From the NCBI GenBank assembly GCA_041738715.1, contig JBGSPI010000132.1, positions 62,001 through 126,000 on the forward strand: a stretch of 64,000 nucleotides of DNA, read 5' to 3'. Positions 7,877-17,283 of the stretch are shown here, in pieces. Below the pieces are notes generated by a model, which searched no databases, was not told the DNA's origin, and saw only the letters and a program-made list of their open reading frames with translations. A program made the translations under genes and the position numbers. How positions within the stretch are numbered: position 1 is the stretch's first letter; every line of letters begins with the position of its first letter. Source of the DNA: Chamaesiphon sp041738715. Its GTDB lineage: Bacteria; Cyanobacteriota; Cyanobacteriia; Cyanobacteriales; Chamaesiphonaceae.

Positions 7877-9451
7877 GTGTCTAGGTTTCCATCGCGACGG
7901 CACCACTACTATTTAAGAAAATATCTCCAGTTAGCGGGCTTTGCGATCGTTACTGTCACTCAACTTACAGCACCAATTAGCGCGCAAGTCAAGGCTTTAC
8001 CGCTAATTGAAAATACAGCGCAGTATAGTTACACAGTCGATCGCGAAATCGATCTGACAACGGGTAATCCGCTGATCAACCCGATTACCGGACAACCGGA
8101 AGTCGATCGCCAATTTCAGGCACTGAGCAATACACTACCTGTCAATAAACCCTTGGGGGGCGACCCGATTTCCGGTGGTGGGATCATCGACCCAGCCGGA
8201 CGAATTACTGGTTGTAATGGTGAAACTCTCCCTAACTATGAAGGCTTTATAGTCACCTTATTTGATACGCCGGACAGTTTACGCCTCGGCAACTTGGTCA
8301 GTCTAACGACGACCGAGCTACCAGATATCCCCAATAACAACATTCCCGCCGGACTAGACCCAAATCGTCAAAATATTAATCCCTTCCCCCTAACGAGCGG
8401 CAACACCGATGGTCGATACAATTTCCTCCTCGATCCCAACCGAGGTCAATTAGTCCCAGGTCGGACTTATATCCTGCTAATTAAGCCCCCATCTGGCTCG
8501 ATCTACACCGAACGGCAAATCCTGCTCAGAATCATCAGCGTTGTCGGCGAAAATGTCACACTGACAGCGAGTTCACTCAATGGAGAAGTCCTCGATGTCA
8601 ATGCCGCTACACCCACCAACAGCGTCACCATTACGGCTCCACGTGAAGCAATTACCACAAACCTGTCCCTCGTCGGGCTGAATGTGGGTATCTGTAGCCC
8701 CCAAATCCTGCAAATTACTAAATCGGCCGATCGAGCAGCGGCAGAACCAGGTGATACGGTCGTTTATCGCCTGTTGCTCAAAAATCTCTCCACCACGCCC
8801 GTAAGTACCCTGCGCGTCACCGATACACTGCCCCTCGGTTTCCGTCTCCAGCCAAATGCGGTCAGAGCCAGACTCGATAACACTGATGTCCCCGTGACAG
8901 TCGCCCTCGACAGCAACGTTGCTACCTTCACCTTCCCAACACTCCCCACCCTCGCACCGAACCAAACGGTAAACGTTGCTTACGCTACTACTCTCACCCC
9001 TGACGCGGTGAGGGGCACAGGCAAAAATAGTGCCCTGCTCACGGGGACAAGAACGGGTGGGGGTACCGTCACCGATGGTCCCGCAATCCACTATCTCCAA
9101 GTCCGTCAGGGTATTGTCAGCGATACTGGGACGATTATCGGGCGCGTGTTTGTGGACAAAAACTTCGATGGCGAACAGCAATCGAATGAACCAGGTATCC
9201 CCAACGCAGTCATCTTCCTCGACGATGGCAACAAAATCACCACCGATGCTAACGGCATGTTCTCCGTTAAAAATGCCGCCAATGGCTACCGAACTGGAGT
9301 ACTCGACCTCAGTAGCCTCCCTGGCTACACCCTCGCCCCCAACCTCTACTTGAAAGAACGTAATAGTCAATCTCGCTTAGTCAAACTTGCACCAAGTGGT
9401 CTAGTTCGGATGAACTTTGGTGTCACACCTACAGCTAGGGAGGCGAAATAA
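7877..9451 (+). CDS. Secreted DUF11 / SdrD B-like domain protein
   Basis: A 524-residue protein from a GTG start with a basic-then-hydrophobic signal sequence (RRHHYYLRKYLQLAGFAIV, cleavage near ISAQ). Residues about 95-260 form a carboxypeptidase-regulatory/Cna-like beta region (GFIVTLFDTPDSLRLGNLV). Residues about 275-385 form a DUF11 domain (KSADRAAAEPGDTVVYRL, then VTDTLPLGFRLQPN). Residues about 410-490 are an SdrD B-like domain (GRVFVDKNFDGEQQSNEPGI, with the Asp/Asn calcium-loop pattern, then TTDANGMFSV). It ends 5 bp before the outer-membrane barrel gene, so the two are almost certainly co-translated. The product is probably an extracellular partner or plug-like adaptor of that barrel. 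Confidence 0.88.
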   Translation: MSRFPSRRHHYYLRKYLQLAGFAIVTVTQLTAPISAQVKALPLIENTAQYSYTVDREIDLTTGNPLINPITGQPEVDRQFQALSNTLPVNKPLGGDPISGGGIIDPAGRITGCNGETLPNYEGFIVTLFDTPDSLRLGNLVSLTTTELPDIPNNNIPAGLDPNRQNINPFPLTSGNTDGRYNFLLDPNRGQLVPGRTYILLIKPPSGSIYTERQILLRIISVVGENVTLTASSLNGEVLDVNAATPTNSVTITAPREAITTNLSLVGLNVGICSPQILQITKSADRAAAEPGDTVVYRLLLKNLSTTPVSTLRVTDTLPLGFRLQPNAVRARLDNTDVPVTVALDSNVATFTFPTLPTLAPNQTVNVAYATTLTPDAVRGTGKNSALLTGTRTGGGTVTDGPAIHYLQVRQGIVSDTGTIIGRVFVDKNFDGEQQSNEPGIPNAVIFLDDGNKITTDANGMFSVKNAANGYRTGVLDLSSLPGYTLAPNLYLKERNSQSRLVKLAPSGLVRMNFGVTPTAREAK

Positions 9452-9456
9452 ACCCA

Positions 9457-12400
9457 ATGAAACTTCCACAACCAATTCTCAAAGCCTTCTTACTGGGTGC
9501 TGCCGTTAACAGCCTTGGATTCGTCACTCTAGTCCATGGTACTCATGCCCAAACTCTGGCCAGGATCGATAAGGCACTAGTTGCTCAAGTGCCGAATCTT
9601 GCTCCAGTCGATGCTTCAGCACCGACACCAACGCCAGTAAATACACCTAGTACACCTAGTGTTCCGGCGGCAACCACTGATGTCAAAATTATCAGTCCAA
9701 CTACGGATGCGGTGATGGACATCCCGGCGGCAACAGTGGTCGTTCAATACGCGATCGGTGCTACGCTCGACCTCAAAGTCAATGGCAAATCTGTCGATAA
9801 CTCTCTAATTGGGCGAACAGAAACCGATACTCAAACCAATCTGATTACCCAGACTTGGTATGGGGTGGCTCTGGGTGCTGGCGAGAATGATCTGACGGCT
9901 CAAGCGACATTAAATGGAGTCGCGGGGCAGGTCACGTCAGCTAAATTGAGAGTTCGCGGCGCGCCAAAAGCGATCGAAATCAAAACTGTTGAAGCTCGCA
10001 TTCCTGCTGACGGTCGCTCGTTACTGTCGATTGAAGGGAAACTGGTTGATGAAAATGGTAACTTTGCCAAGCAAGATGGGATTGTCACCCTCAATGCTAC
10101 TGCCGGTGAGTTTGCTGGTGTAGACCAAGACCGTGACCAGCCTGGATTTCAAGTTCCGGTTAAGGATGGGAAATTTAGCGCGAAGTTGCGCGCTGGCATT
10201 GAAGCCCAAACTGTTAGAATTCGGGCAACTAGTCTCAATTTAGAAGGATTTACCCAAGCCCAGTTTGAAACCAACTTACGCCAAGCGATTACCACTGGGG
10301 TGGTAGATGTCCGGTTGGGTGCGAGAGGCACAGACTACTATCGCAACTTCCGTGACTTTCTGCCGCCAGATCGAGATCATCGGACGAACCTCAGTGTTAC
10401 TGGTCAAGTCTTTAGTACTGGGAAAGTTGGCGATTGGTTATTTACAGGTGCCTATAACAGTGCCAGGTCGCTGAATAGAAATTGCAATGGTAGCACTCCC
10501 CTCTTTGGCACTCTGACCAGTACCAACTGTGATGACTTGTATCCCGTTACCGGTGACACTTCCACTGTGGATGTACTTACCCCGTCTCAAGATAGTGTCT
10601 ACGCCAAATTTGAGCGGTCTACAGGTATTGCCAATGCCCTGCCAGACATGGTGATGTGGGGTGATTACAGCACCAATGAATTCGCCACCAAATCCCAACA
10701 ATTTTCGGCGACCAATCGTCAGTTGCACGGGGCGAAAGTTAACTATAACTTAGGCGATCTCCAAGCTAGTGCCTTCTACGGTGATAATGTTCAAGGTTTC
10801 CAACGGGATACCGTCGCCCCCGATGGGACGAGTGGCTATTATTTCCTCTCCCGTCGCCTAATTATCGGGGGTAGCGAACAGATTGCGATCGAAACCGAAG
10901 AGTTAAATCGACCCGGGACAGTGGCCAAAAGTGAAGCCCTCGTGCGCGGAATTGACTATGATGTCGATTACGATCGCGGTAGTATCTTACTCCGTCGCCC
11001 CCTGCTTCGCACCAGTGTCGATGATAGTGGCAACGTGATGGTCCGCAAAATTGTCGCCACCTATCAATACTTTACCCCTGGAGTCAGTTCCAGTATTATC
11101 GGTGGTCGGCTTCAGTACAACCTCTCCCGTCAGTTGAACCAAGAGAGTTGGGTGGGAACTAGTTTTGTCCAAGAAACCCAAGGCGTGCGGAATTTCAGCC
11201 TATTTGGGGCTGATGCACTTGTTGCCCTATCCCCGACTAGCAACGCGATCGCGGAATATGCCAAATCGACCAATGCCACCAGTTTTGACGGTCGCAGTGT
11301 CGATGGTGCCGCCTATCGTGTCGAAGCCCAGAGCAAGCTCTCGGATAGTATTCAAGGACGCGCTTTCTACCGTAGTGCCGAAGCGGGTTTTTCCAATAAC
11401 GCTACCTCCAGCTTCGTCCCCGGACAAAGCCGCTATGGTGGTGAAGTTACCGCCAAAGTCTCTGCCGACACCAACATTCGCCTCCAAATCGATCGAGAAA
11501 ATAATAATGGGATTGCCCCAGCCGTCCTCTTCCCCAATCTTGCTGACTTACTAGCAGCTAGAAACGGTGCCGTTCCTGGTGCCCAAGTAGATAACAATCT
11601 CACCACCATCACGGCTGGTATCCAACAACGATTAGGTCCGGCAACCGTTGATTTGGACTATGTGAACCGCAATCGAGAAGACCGTCTCGCCGCCACTAAT
11701 ACCGGAGTGTCGAGCCAAATCCGATCGCGGTTAGCCGTTCCCGTCAGTCGGAATCTCACCTTCCGCGCTCTCAATGAAACCGCACTGACAACTGAACAGG
11801 ATTCGCTCTATCCCAACCGGACAGCCTTCGGTTTAGATTGGGCGGCATATCAGGGTATCAACGTCAGACTCAATCAAAACTTTATCACCGGTGGTCAGTT
11901 AGCCAACTCTTCCTTCACCAGTTTAGACATCGATGCCAACCAAAAACTAGCTAGCAATACCACCGTTACCGGACGCTACTCCCTCAATCCCTACCAATCG
12001 ATCGGGGCTGTCGGACTTCAACAAGGCATCATCCTCGCTCCCGGCTTAAAAGTGGATCTAGCTTACGAACGCCTGATTACCGGTGATAACAGCGGCTATT
12101 CCCAGACTGGAGCCGGACAGCAATTTGCCCAACCCTTTGCCCCGGGTCAAAGTGGCTCCAGCGTCGGTGTCGGTAGCGGCAATAGTTATAGTATCGGTGT
12201 CGCCTATACCGACAATCCCAATTATCAAGCCAATGCACGGTATGAATTCCGTGATGGCGTAAGTGGCAGCAGTTCCGGGATTAATGCCGGAATTACCGGC
12301 AAAGTCACTAATGACCTCACTGCACTAGTGCGCTATCAACAAAATTCCGTCGCCAATCAAGTTTTGAGCGGTTCTAGCTTGGGTTCTACCAGCAACCTGA

Positions 12401-12966
12401 GAATCGGTTTAGCCTACCGCAATCCTGACAGCGACCAAATCAACGCCCTGCTCAGTTACCAATATCGGCGCAACCCCAGCACCATCCCCGATGATATCCT
12501 CGCCAGTATCGGTAGTGGCTCCGAAGATAACACAATCGCGGCTGAAGTGATTTACGCCCCCGACTGGCAATGGGAACTCTATGGTAAATACGCCTTCCGC
12601 ACAGGTACCAACTTCCTCGCCGCCGATACTAACACGAGTACTTCCCTCTCGATCGGGCAACTTCGCGCCACCTATCGCCTCGGTTATAGCTGGGATCTAG
12701 TCGCCGACGGTCGAATCATCACTCAGCCCAACCAAGGCTACACCGAAACAGGTCTAGCTCTCGAAGCTGGCTACTATCTCACCCCTAACCTCCGCCTTTC
12801 CGGTGGCTACGGTCTCGGTCGCGTTGACGATCCCACCATCTCCGGTGGCAATCGTGCCGCTAACGGTGCCTATATCGGCTTCACCGTCAAAGTCAACGAA
12901 CTATTCAACGGCTTTGGTCTCCAGAAAATCACACCACCCCAACAATCAGAATCCGCGAGAAAGTAA
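9457..12966 (+). CDS. Large outer-membrane beta-barrel protein of the surface cluster
   Basis: A 1169-residue protein with a signal peptide (KAFLLGAAVNSLGFVTLVHG, cleavage near THAQ). After a Pro/Thr-rich linker (residues 50-75) come Ig/invasin-like domains to about residue 280, including ARIPADGRSLLSIEGKLVDE. From about residue 290 to the end, alternating amphipathic strands with many Y/N/G residues indicate an outer-membrane barrel; conserved-looking elements include YPVTGDTSTVDVLTPSQDS, MWGDYSTNEF and IDYDVDYDRGSILLRRPLL. The closing strand appears to be YIGFTVKVNELF near the C terminus. No TonB box or plug is evident, so it is not a standard TonB receptor. It starts 5 bp after the DUF11/SdrD-like gene. 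It may anchor or export the neighbouring surface proteins; this is inferred. Confidence 0.85.
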   Translation: MKLPQPILKAFLLGAAVNSLGFVTLVHGTHAQTLARIDKALVAQVPNLAPVDASAPTPTPVNTPSTPSVPAATTDVKIISPTTDAVMDIPAATVVVQYAIGATLDLKVNGKSVDNSLIGRTETDTQTNLITQTWYGVALGAGENDLTAQATLNGVAGQVTSAKLRVRGAPKAIEIKTVEARIPADGRSLLSIEGKLVDENGNFAKQDGIVTLNATAGEFAGVDQDRDQPGFQVPVKDGKFSAKLRAGIEAQTVRIRATSLNLEGFTQAQFETNLRQAITTGVVDVRLGARGTDYYRNFRDFLPPDRDHRTNLSVTGQVFSTGKVGDWLFTGAYNSARSLNRNCNGSTPLFGTLTSTNCDDLYPVTGDTSTVDVLTPSQDSVYAKFERSTGIANALPDMVMWGDYSTNEFATKSQQFSATNRQLHGAKVNYNLGDLQASAFYGDNVQGFQRDTVAPDGTSGYYFLSRRLIIGGSEQIAIETEELNRPGTVAKSEALVRGIDYDVDYDRGSILLRRPLLRTSVDDSGNVMVRKIVATYQYFTPGVSSSIIGGRLQYNLSRQLNQESWVGTSFVQETQGVRNFSLFGADALVALSPTSNAIAEYAKSTNATSFDGRSVDGAAYRVEAQSKLSDSIQGRAFYRSAEAGFSNNATSSFVPGQSRYGGEVTAKVSADTNIRLQIDRENNNGIAPAVLFPNLADLLAARNGAVPGAQVDNNLTTITAGIQQRLGPATVDLDYVNRNREDRLAATNTGVSSQIRSRLAVPVSRNLTFRALNETALTTEQDSLYPNRTAFGLDWAAYQGINVRLNQNFITGGQLANSSFTSLDIDANQKLASNTTVTGRYSLNPYQSIGAVGLQQGIILAPGLKVDLAYERLITGDNSGYSQTGAGQQFAQPFAPGQSGSSVGVGSGNSYSIGVAYTDNPNYQANARYEFRDGVSGSSSGINAGITGKVTNDLTALVRYQQNSVANQVLSGSSLGSTSNLRIGLAYRNPDSDQINALLSYQYRRNPSTIPDDILASIGSGSEDNTIAAEVIYAPDWQWELYGKYAFRTGTNFLAADTNTSTSLSIGQLRATYRLGYSWDLVADGRIITQPNQGYTETGLALEAGYYLTPNLRLSGGYGLGRVDDPTISGGNRAANGAYIGFTVKVNELFNGFGLQKITPPQQSESARK

Positions 12967-13063
12967 CTCTTTGCTCACTTTGCGCCTTCTTTGCGTCCTT
13001 TGCGTTTAAAAATCTCCAACATTAGTGACCATAGGGTAAAGCCATCGCAATACATCTAAAATT

Positions 13064-15256
13064 ATGAACCGCCCAAATATTCAAAATTTATTATTGACAC
13101 TCTGCTGGCTGAACCTGGTTCAACTACCCCTAATTAATTCCGTCCAAGCCACTCCAGTGCCTCAGAAAGCCACACCAAATCAACCTCACATCAAAATTAC
13201 CGTTACCAACAACGCAGACACCATCACCGCCGATCATGGCATTACCCTCCGCGAAGCGATCGCCTTAGCGAATGGCGATCTCCAGCTAGCACAACTCAGT
13301 CCCCAAGAACGCAGCCAAGTCCAAGATCTCGCCACAGGTAGCTCCCGCATCCAATTTAATCTCCCGGCGGCCAACACCAAAATTGCCCTGACTCAAGAAC
13401 TCCCGCCCATCAAAACACCAGGAGTCTCGATCGATGGCACCACTCAATCCGGCTATATTCCTAAATCCATTACCAAAACGCGGATCGAGCTATCCACACC
13501 AGTAGTCGAACTTACGCCCGCTGATAATGTAGAAATTGCGCGGGGAATTTCGATCCTGGCCGATAACGTTACCATTAGAGGACTGAGCATCTATGGCTTC
13601 CGTGTCGGTGATAATGGCGCGACCCAAAATGTCGCCGCTGGTGATATTTTTATCGCGGATCGGCTCCCATCAACCCCAGCCAATTTGCCATCAGGTAACA
13701 GCACTCGTCCCCCCCAAAATGTGACGATCGAAGGTAACTTCCTCGGCATTAAGCCAGACAACACTACACCACTGGTAACTTCAGATTTTGGCGTATATGT
13801 ATTCAATAGTGTTGGTACAACAATTCGGCATAACATCATTAAAGACCACACAGCCAGCGGTATTATCACGGCGGTTAGAGCCGATAACTTACTAGTCCAA
13901 GGAAATATCCTGATCGGCAATGGAACATCTGGAATGCCCGATGCTATCCGCCTTGAAGGTGCAATTCAGAACAACAAAATCCACACTAACCTGATCTGCG
14001 CCAACGATGGCAGCGGTGTATTTATCTTTAAACCAGCCGCAGGCAAAGTTGAGATCCGCAACAACACGATCGAATTCAACGGACGGCGATTCCGCCGCGC
14101 CGCTATTCACTTAATGGGTAACGACAATCAAGTCGTCGATAACAAGATTGCTCACCAGGCTGGGGCAGGCGTATCCGTCTCCGCCTTTGCCCAAGCCCAT
14201 ATCCCCACCAGAGATGTCTCCTCTGCCCGCAATATCATCACCAGCAACCGCTTCTCCTTCCTCGAAGGTTTAAGCGTCGATTTAAACACCTACCGCCATG
14301 ATGCCGTCGAAAGTTTCCAAGATGGCGATGGCATTAACCCCCTGCGGAATAGTGAGAACCGCCGCCTAGATACAGGCAATATGGCAATTAACCCGCCTCA
14401 ATTCCTTTCCCGCGAATTTCTGCGGTTAAACGATCGCGTGAACATTGATGGCATCGCCGATCCTGGCACCCAAATCGAACTCTACCAAGTTAGTACAGAT
14501 GAGACTGGACATGGCCCCCTCAGCCGTTCCCTGACCACAGTTACAGCCGATCCTCGCGGTAAATTTGGCGCAACCTTAACCAATCTTCAACCGGGCGAAA
14601 TCATTAGCGCGATCGCTACCGACCCTAAATATGGTACCTCCGAACCTGCCCGCAATGCGATGGTCATCGCCCCAGGAGTCACACCACCTGCCAACCCCTT
14701 CAGCCTCAAAGTTTTAGTCCCAGAATGTGGTTTAAGCATTCCCACCATTGCTAATGCCGACCCCGAACCACCTGTGGCCATTCCACCAGCTATCCCACCG
14801 ACGATTCCACCAGTTCAACCCCCAGTACTGCCGACCAAAATTAAACTAGAAATCCCCGCCAATATTCACTTTGCCCTTGACAAGAGCAACATCGCACCAA
14901 TGAGCGGTGCAGTCATCAAACGAATTGCCCAAGTCCTCAAACAACATCCCTACATTGTCGTCGATCTCGAAGGTCATACCGACCCCCGTGCCGACAATGA
15001 ATACAACAGTCGGTTAGGCATGCGGCGGGCGATATCTGCGCGGAAATATCTGATCGCTCAGGGCATCGCACCTGCCCGGATTACGATCCGTTCCTACGGC
15101 GAAACTCGCCGCAAAACTAGCCAAAACAGTATTCTAGATTATGCCCGCGATCGACGAGTAGAGTTCTTATATCGCGATATTCGCGGGATCGAGCTAGAAA
15201 TCATCGAACAAGAAGACGATCTCCAACTCGAACGTAGATTAGGGGTTAGAGAGTAG
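13064..15256 (+). CDS. CSLREA / beta-helix / OmpA-domain envelope protein
   Basis: A 730-residue protein with a signal peptide of about 31 residues (LCWLNLVQLPLINSVQA). Near residues 45-70 is a CSLREA-like motif (NADTITADHGITLREAIALA). Residues about 95-400 form a right-handed beta-helix with repeated short strands and N/V ladders (ILADNVTIRGLSIYGFRVG, NNTIEFNG). Then come an Ig-like segment (DGIADPGTQIELYQVSTDE), a Pro-rich linker near residues 570-590, and an OmpA/MotB peptidoglycan-binding domain at about 600-710 (NIHFALDKSNIAP, LEGHTDPRADNEYNSRLGMR). The OmpA domain should bind peptidoglycan and tether the beta-helix to the wall. Last gene of the surface cluster, 97 bp after the barrel gene. 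High confidence for domains, low for exact role. Confidence 0.88.
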   Translation: MNRPNIQNLLLTLCWLNLVQLPLINSVQATPVPQKATPNQPHIKITVTNNADTITADHGITLREAIALANGDLQLAQLSPQERSQVQDLATGSSRIQFNLPAANTKIALTQELPPIKTPGVSIDGTTQSGYIPKSITKTRIELSTPVVELTPADNVEIARGISILADNVTIRGLSIYGFRVGDNGATQNVAAGDIFIADRLPSTPANLPSGNSTRPPQNVTIEGNFLGIKPDNTTPLVTSDFGVYVFNSVGTTIRHNIIKDHTASGIITAVRADNLLVQGNILIGNGTSGMPDAIRLEGAIQNNKIHTNLICANDGSGVFIFKPAAGKVEIRNNTIEFNGRRFRRAAIHLMGNDNQVVDNKIAHQAGAGVSVSAFAQAHIPTRDVSSARNIITSNRFSFLEGLSVDLNTYRHDAVESFQDGDGINPLRNSENRRLDTGNMAINPPQFLSREFLRLNDRVNIDGIADPGTQIELYQVSTDETGHGPLSRSLTTVTADPRGKFGATLTNLQPGEIISAIATDPKYGTSEPARNAMVIAPGVTPPANPFSLKVLVPECGLSIPTIANADPEPPVAIPPAIPPTIPPVQPPVLPTKIKLEIPANIHFALDKSNIAPMSGAVIKRIAQVLKQHPYIVVDLEGHTDPRADNEYNSRLGMRRAISARKYLIAQGIAPARITIRSYGETRRKTSQNSILDYARDRRVEFLYRDIRGIELEIIEQEDDLQLERRLGVRE

Positions 15257-15279
15257 AGATCTTGGTGAAGTACAATGAT

Positions 15280-15310
15280 CTGGGGATAGCCGATGCTGAC
15301 AAATCCCCAG
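15280..15310. terminator. Hairpin between convergent genes
   Basis: CTGGGGAT (15280-15287) and ATCCCCAG (15303-15310) form an 8-bp stem with a 15-nt loop in the 65-bp gap between two convergent genes. Neither side has a long T-tract, so terminator function is plausible but weak. Confidence 0.4.
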
Positions 15311-15321
15311 CTTGTAGAAGT

Positions 15322-16221
15322 TTATTTCCGCGACTTAATCTGCACTATCTCATTATATGCTTCTTTTCTACTCGGGTCACTGTATGGAACAGAGGTAAAT
15401 TTATCCTTAGGTCGATTAGTCTCTACCCGAATATCGGCAATTGGTAAAAAGTCCGCAACACCAGGCTTATCATCAATTCGGACTACTACTTTAGCCTTAG
15501 ATCCCAAATCAGAGATCGAAGATTTGGTACCACGAGTACCAACACATTCTCGATCGGTTTGACCTACTTTGATATTACGCTCGTATGTGTCTGGCTCAGT
15601 ATCGGCAATTCCACCTTTTTTATCTAATAAAACTAGATCCCATTCGGTGGCTAAATTACCGTCATTCCGCACACTCACACAAACTTCGAGTTCATCATCA
15701 CTGAATCGATCGTAAATCCGTTTCGCCTCAACCTTGACAACTTTAATACTATAGAGAGCTTGTTTGGCATCTCGTAAAGCACTTTCACCAAACTGATCCA
15801 CCGCCCATGCTGCATAGTCAGCTTGTCGCTTACAAGCTCCTGTTAAACCAATTCCCCACAGTTTAGGATTGGTAATCATCCCAAATAAGTCTTGACCGAT
15901 CTTTTGACTCAAAGATCGATCTTCGCATTGTTTGTACAGATCCCGCTTAAATTCAACCTCGCACTGCTCTTTGGTTTTACCATTTGTTTTCAACTCGCCA
16001 TAGCATTTATCATGCTCTTTGCAAGCAGGATCGAAAGTTGAACCATAGGGATAAAGAAAAAACTTTGTAGCTTTTCTGCCCGCGGCACTATTATCAGGTC
16101 CACAATATTGAACTGAACTTGCTTGAACTGGATGGGGATTGAGTGATAATTGCTCGATCGAACTATTTGCAAAATAGCTAAAAGTAACTACACCGATCGC
16201 TAATCTTAGCGTTTTCGTCAT
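15322..16221 (-). CDS. Secreted phospholipase A2-like protein
   Basis: A protein of about 299 residues, taking the second in-frame ATG (MTKTLRLAIGVVTFSYFANS) as start because it begins a cleaner signal peptide; an ATG 15 bp upstream is possible. The mature N-terminal half carries phospholipase A2 signatures: YCGPDN, like the calcium loop, then DPACKEHDKCYGEL, the C-x-x-H-D-x-C-Y active-site helix with the His-Asp pair, and further cysteines (EQCEVEF, YKQCEDRS) for disulfides. The C-terminal half (about 180-299) is a beta-rich domain with CVSVRNDGNLATEWDLVLL. The enzyme would hydrolyse the sn-2 acyl ester of phospholipids outside the cytoplasm. It is convergent to the surface cluster. Activity is predicted, not shown. 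Confidence 0.78.
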   Translation of the reverse strand: MTKTLRLAIGVVTFSYFANSSIEQLSLNPHPVQASSVQYCGPDNSAAGRKATKFFLYPYGSTFDPACKEHDKCYGELKTNGKTKEQCEVEFKRDLYKQCEDRSLSQKIGQDLFGMITNPKLWGIGLTGACKRQADYAAWAVDQFGESALRDAKQALYSIKVVKVEAKRIYDRFSDDELEVCVSVRNDGNLATEWDLVLLDKKGGIADTEPDTYERNIKVGQTDRECVGTRGTKSSISDLGSKAKVVVRIDDKPGVADFLPIADIRVETNRPKDKFTSVPYSDPSRKEAYNEIVQIKSRK

Positions 16222-16317
16222 GTATGTATGAAACATTAAGTTTTCCCCAATTGACTAGCAGCATAAAATATACTTAACAAAAGAATTTTAGGCGATCGAC
16301 AGATCATCTGCCAAGTC

Positions 16318-17190
16318 TCAGATCACATCTGGCAATCGTCGCTGCCGAATGTACAACCAGATTAGCCCGATCGAACCAACTACTATGCCGACCAAACTAA
16401 TTGCCTGAGCCATCCTTAATGAACCGAGCATCAAGCTATCAGTTCGTAAACCTTCAACACCAAATCTGCCGATGCTGTAAGCAATCAAGTAGATTAGAAA
16501 TAATGAGCCAGATTTTAACCGATCGCGTCTAGTATCATCAAAAAATAACCACATTAATAGAGCAAATACTAATAAATTCCAGATTGATTCATACAAAAAA
16601 GTTGGATGAAAATAGTCAAAATCAATGTATTGATACGGGCGATTTTCTCTCGGAATAAACAACTTCCACGGTAAATCTGTCGGACTCCCAAAAGCTTCCG
16701 AGTTAAAAAAATTCCCCCAACGACCGATCGCTTGTCCTAACGCTACAGAAGGCGCGACAATATCCGCTAACTGCCAAAAAGAAACCCGCTTGAGTTTTGC
16801 AAAAATAATTGCAGCGATCGACCCACCAATAATCGCGCCATGAATGGCAATTCCACCCTCCCAAATTTTAATAATTTGCCCAGGATTTTGAGCATAGTTT
16901 TGCCATTGAAATGCCACATAATATAGTCGCGCTGCTGGAATTGCTCCCACCACTAACCAAATTGCTAAATCAGCAATTAACTCCGGATCGAGTTTACGCT
17001 TTTTTGCCAACCACATCGACAAATTAATGCCAATTAACACTGCCGAAGCAATTAATAATCCATACCACTTTAATCGCAAATCACCAATCCTGAGAATTTC
17101 TTCCCCAGGCGACATAAATTGAAAGGCAAGTAATGGGGAGAATAAATCTCCACTATTTGCCCCTACGATATTCATTAATTTAGCCAACAT
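16318..17190 (-). CDS. lgt: Prolipoprotein diacylglyceryl transferase
   Basis: A 290-residue integral membrane enzyme that transfers diacylglyceryl from phosphatidylglycerol to the lipobox Cys of prolipoproteins, the first step of lipoprotein maturation. It shows the family motifs GIAIHGAIIGG (around residue 112) and GRWGNFFNSEAFG (around residue 157), and about seven hydrophobic helices. The start is MLAKLMNIVGANS; the second Met (MNIVG) is an alternative. Length is normal for cyanobacteria. It is on the same strand as the ylxR-like gene upstream, with an AT-rich 93-bp gap containing tandem TCAATTA-like units. Confidence 0.97.
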   Translation of the reverse strand: MLAKLMNIVGANSGDLFSPLLAFQFMSPGEEILRIGDLRLKWYGLLIASAVLIGINLSMWLAKKRKLDPELIADLAIWLVVGAIPAARLYYVAFQWQNYAQNPGQIIKIWEGGIAIHGAIIGGSIAAIIFAKLKRVSFWQLADIVAPSVALGQAIGRWGNFFNSEAFGSPTDLPWKLFIPRENRPYQYIDFDYFHPTFLYESIWNLLVFALLMWLFFDDTRRDRLKSGSLFLIYLIAYSIGRFGVEGLRTDSLMLGSLRMAQAISLVGIVVGSIGLIWLYIRQRRLPDVI

Positions 17191-17283
17191 ATTAAATTTA
17201 GTTAACAGATAACAGCAGCGATAAGTTTGAATTTAAAATTATTCATCCTGACACCTCAATTATCAATTATCAATTATTAATTA

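Noticed and set aside
8573..9370. A long 265-codon minus-strand ORF inside the DUF11/SdrD-like gene
   Set aside because: It is an antisense shadow of a clearly coding secreted protein; the long frame comes from codon bias.
9457..12966. TonB-dependent receptor
   Set aside because: The C-terminal half is a barrel, but I see no TonB box or plug domain, and the N-terminal domains are Ig/invasin-like.
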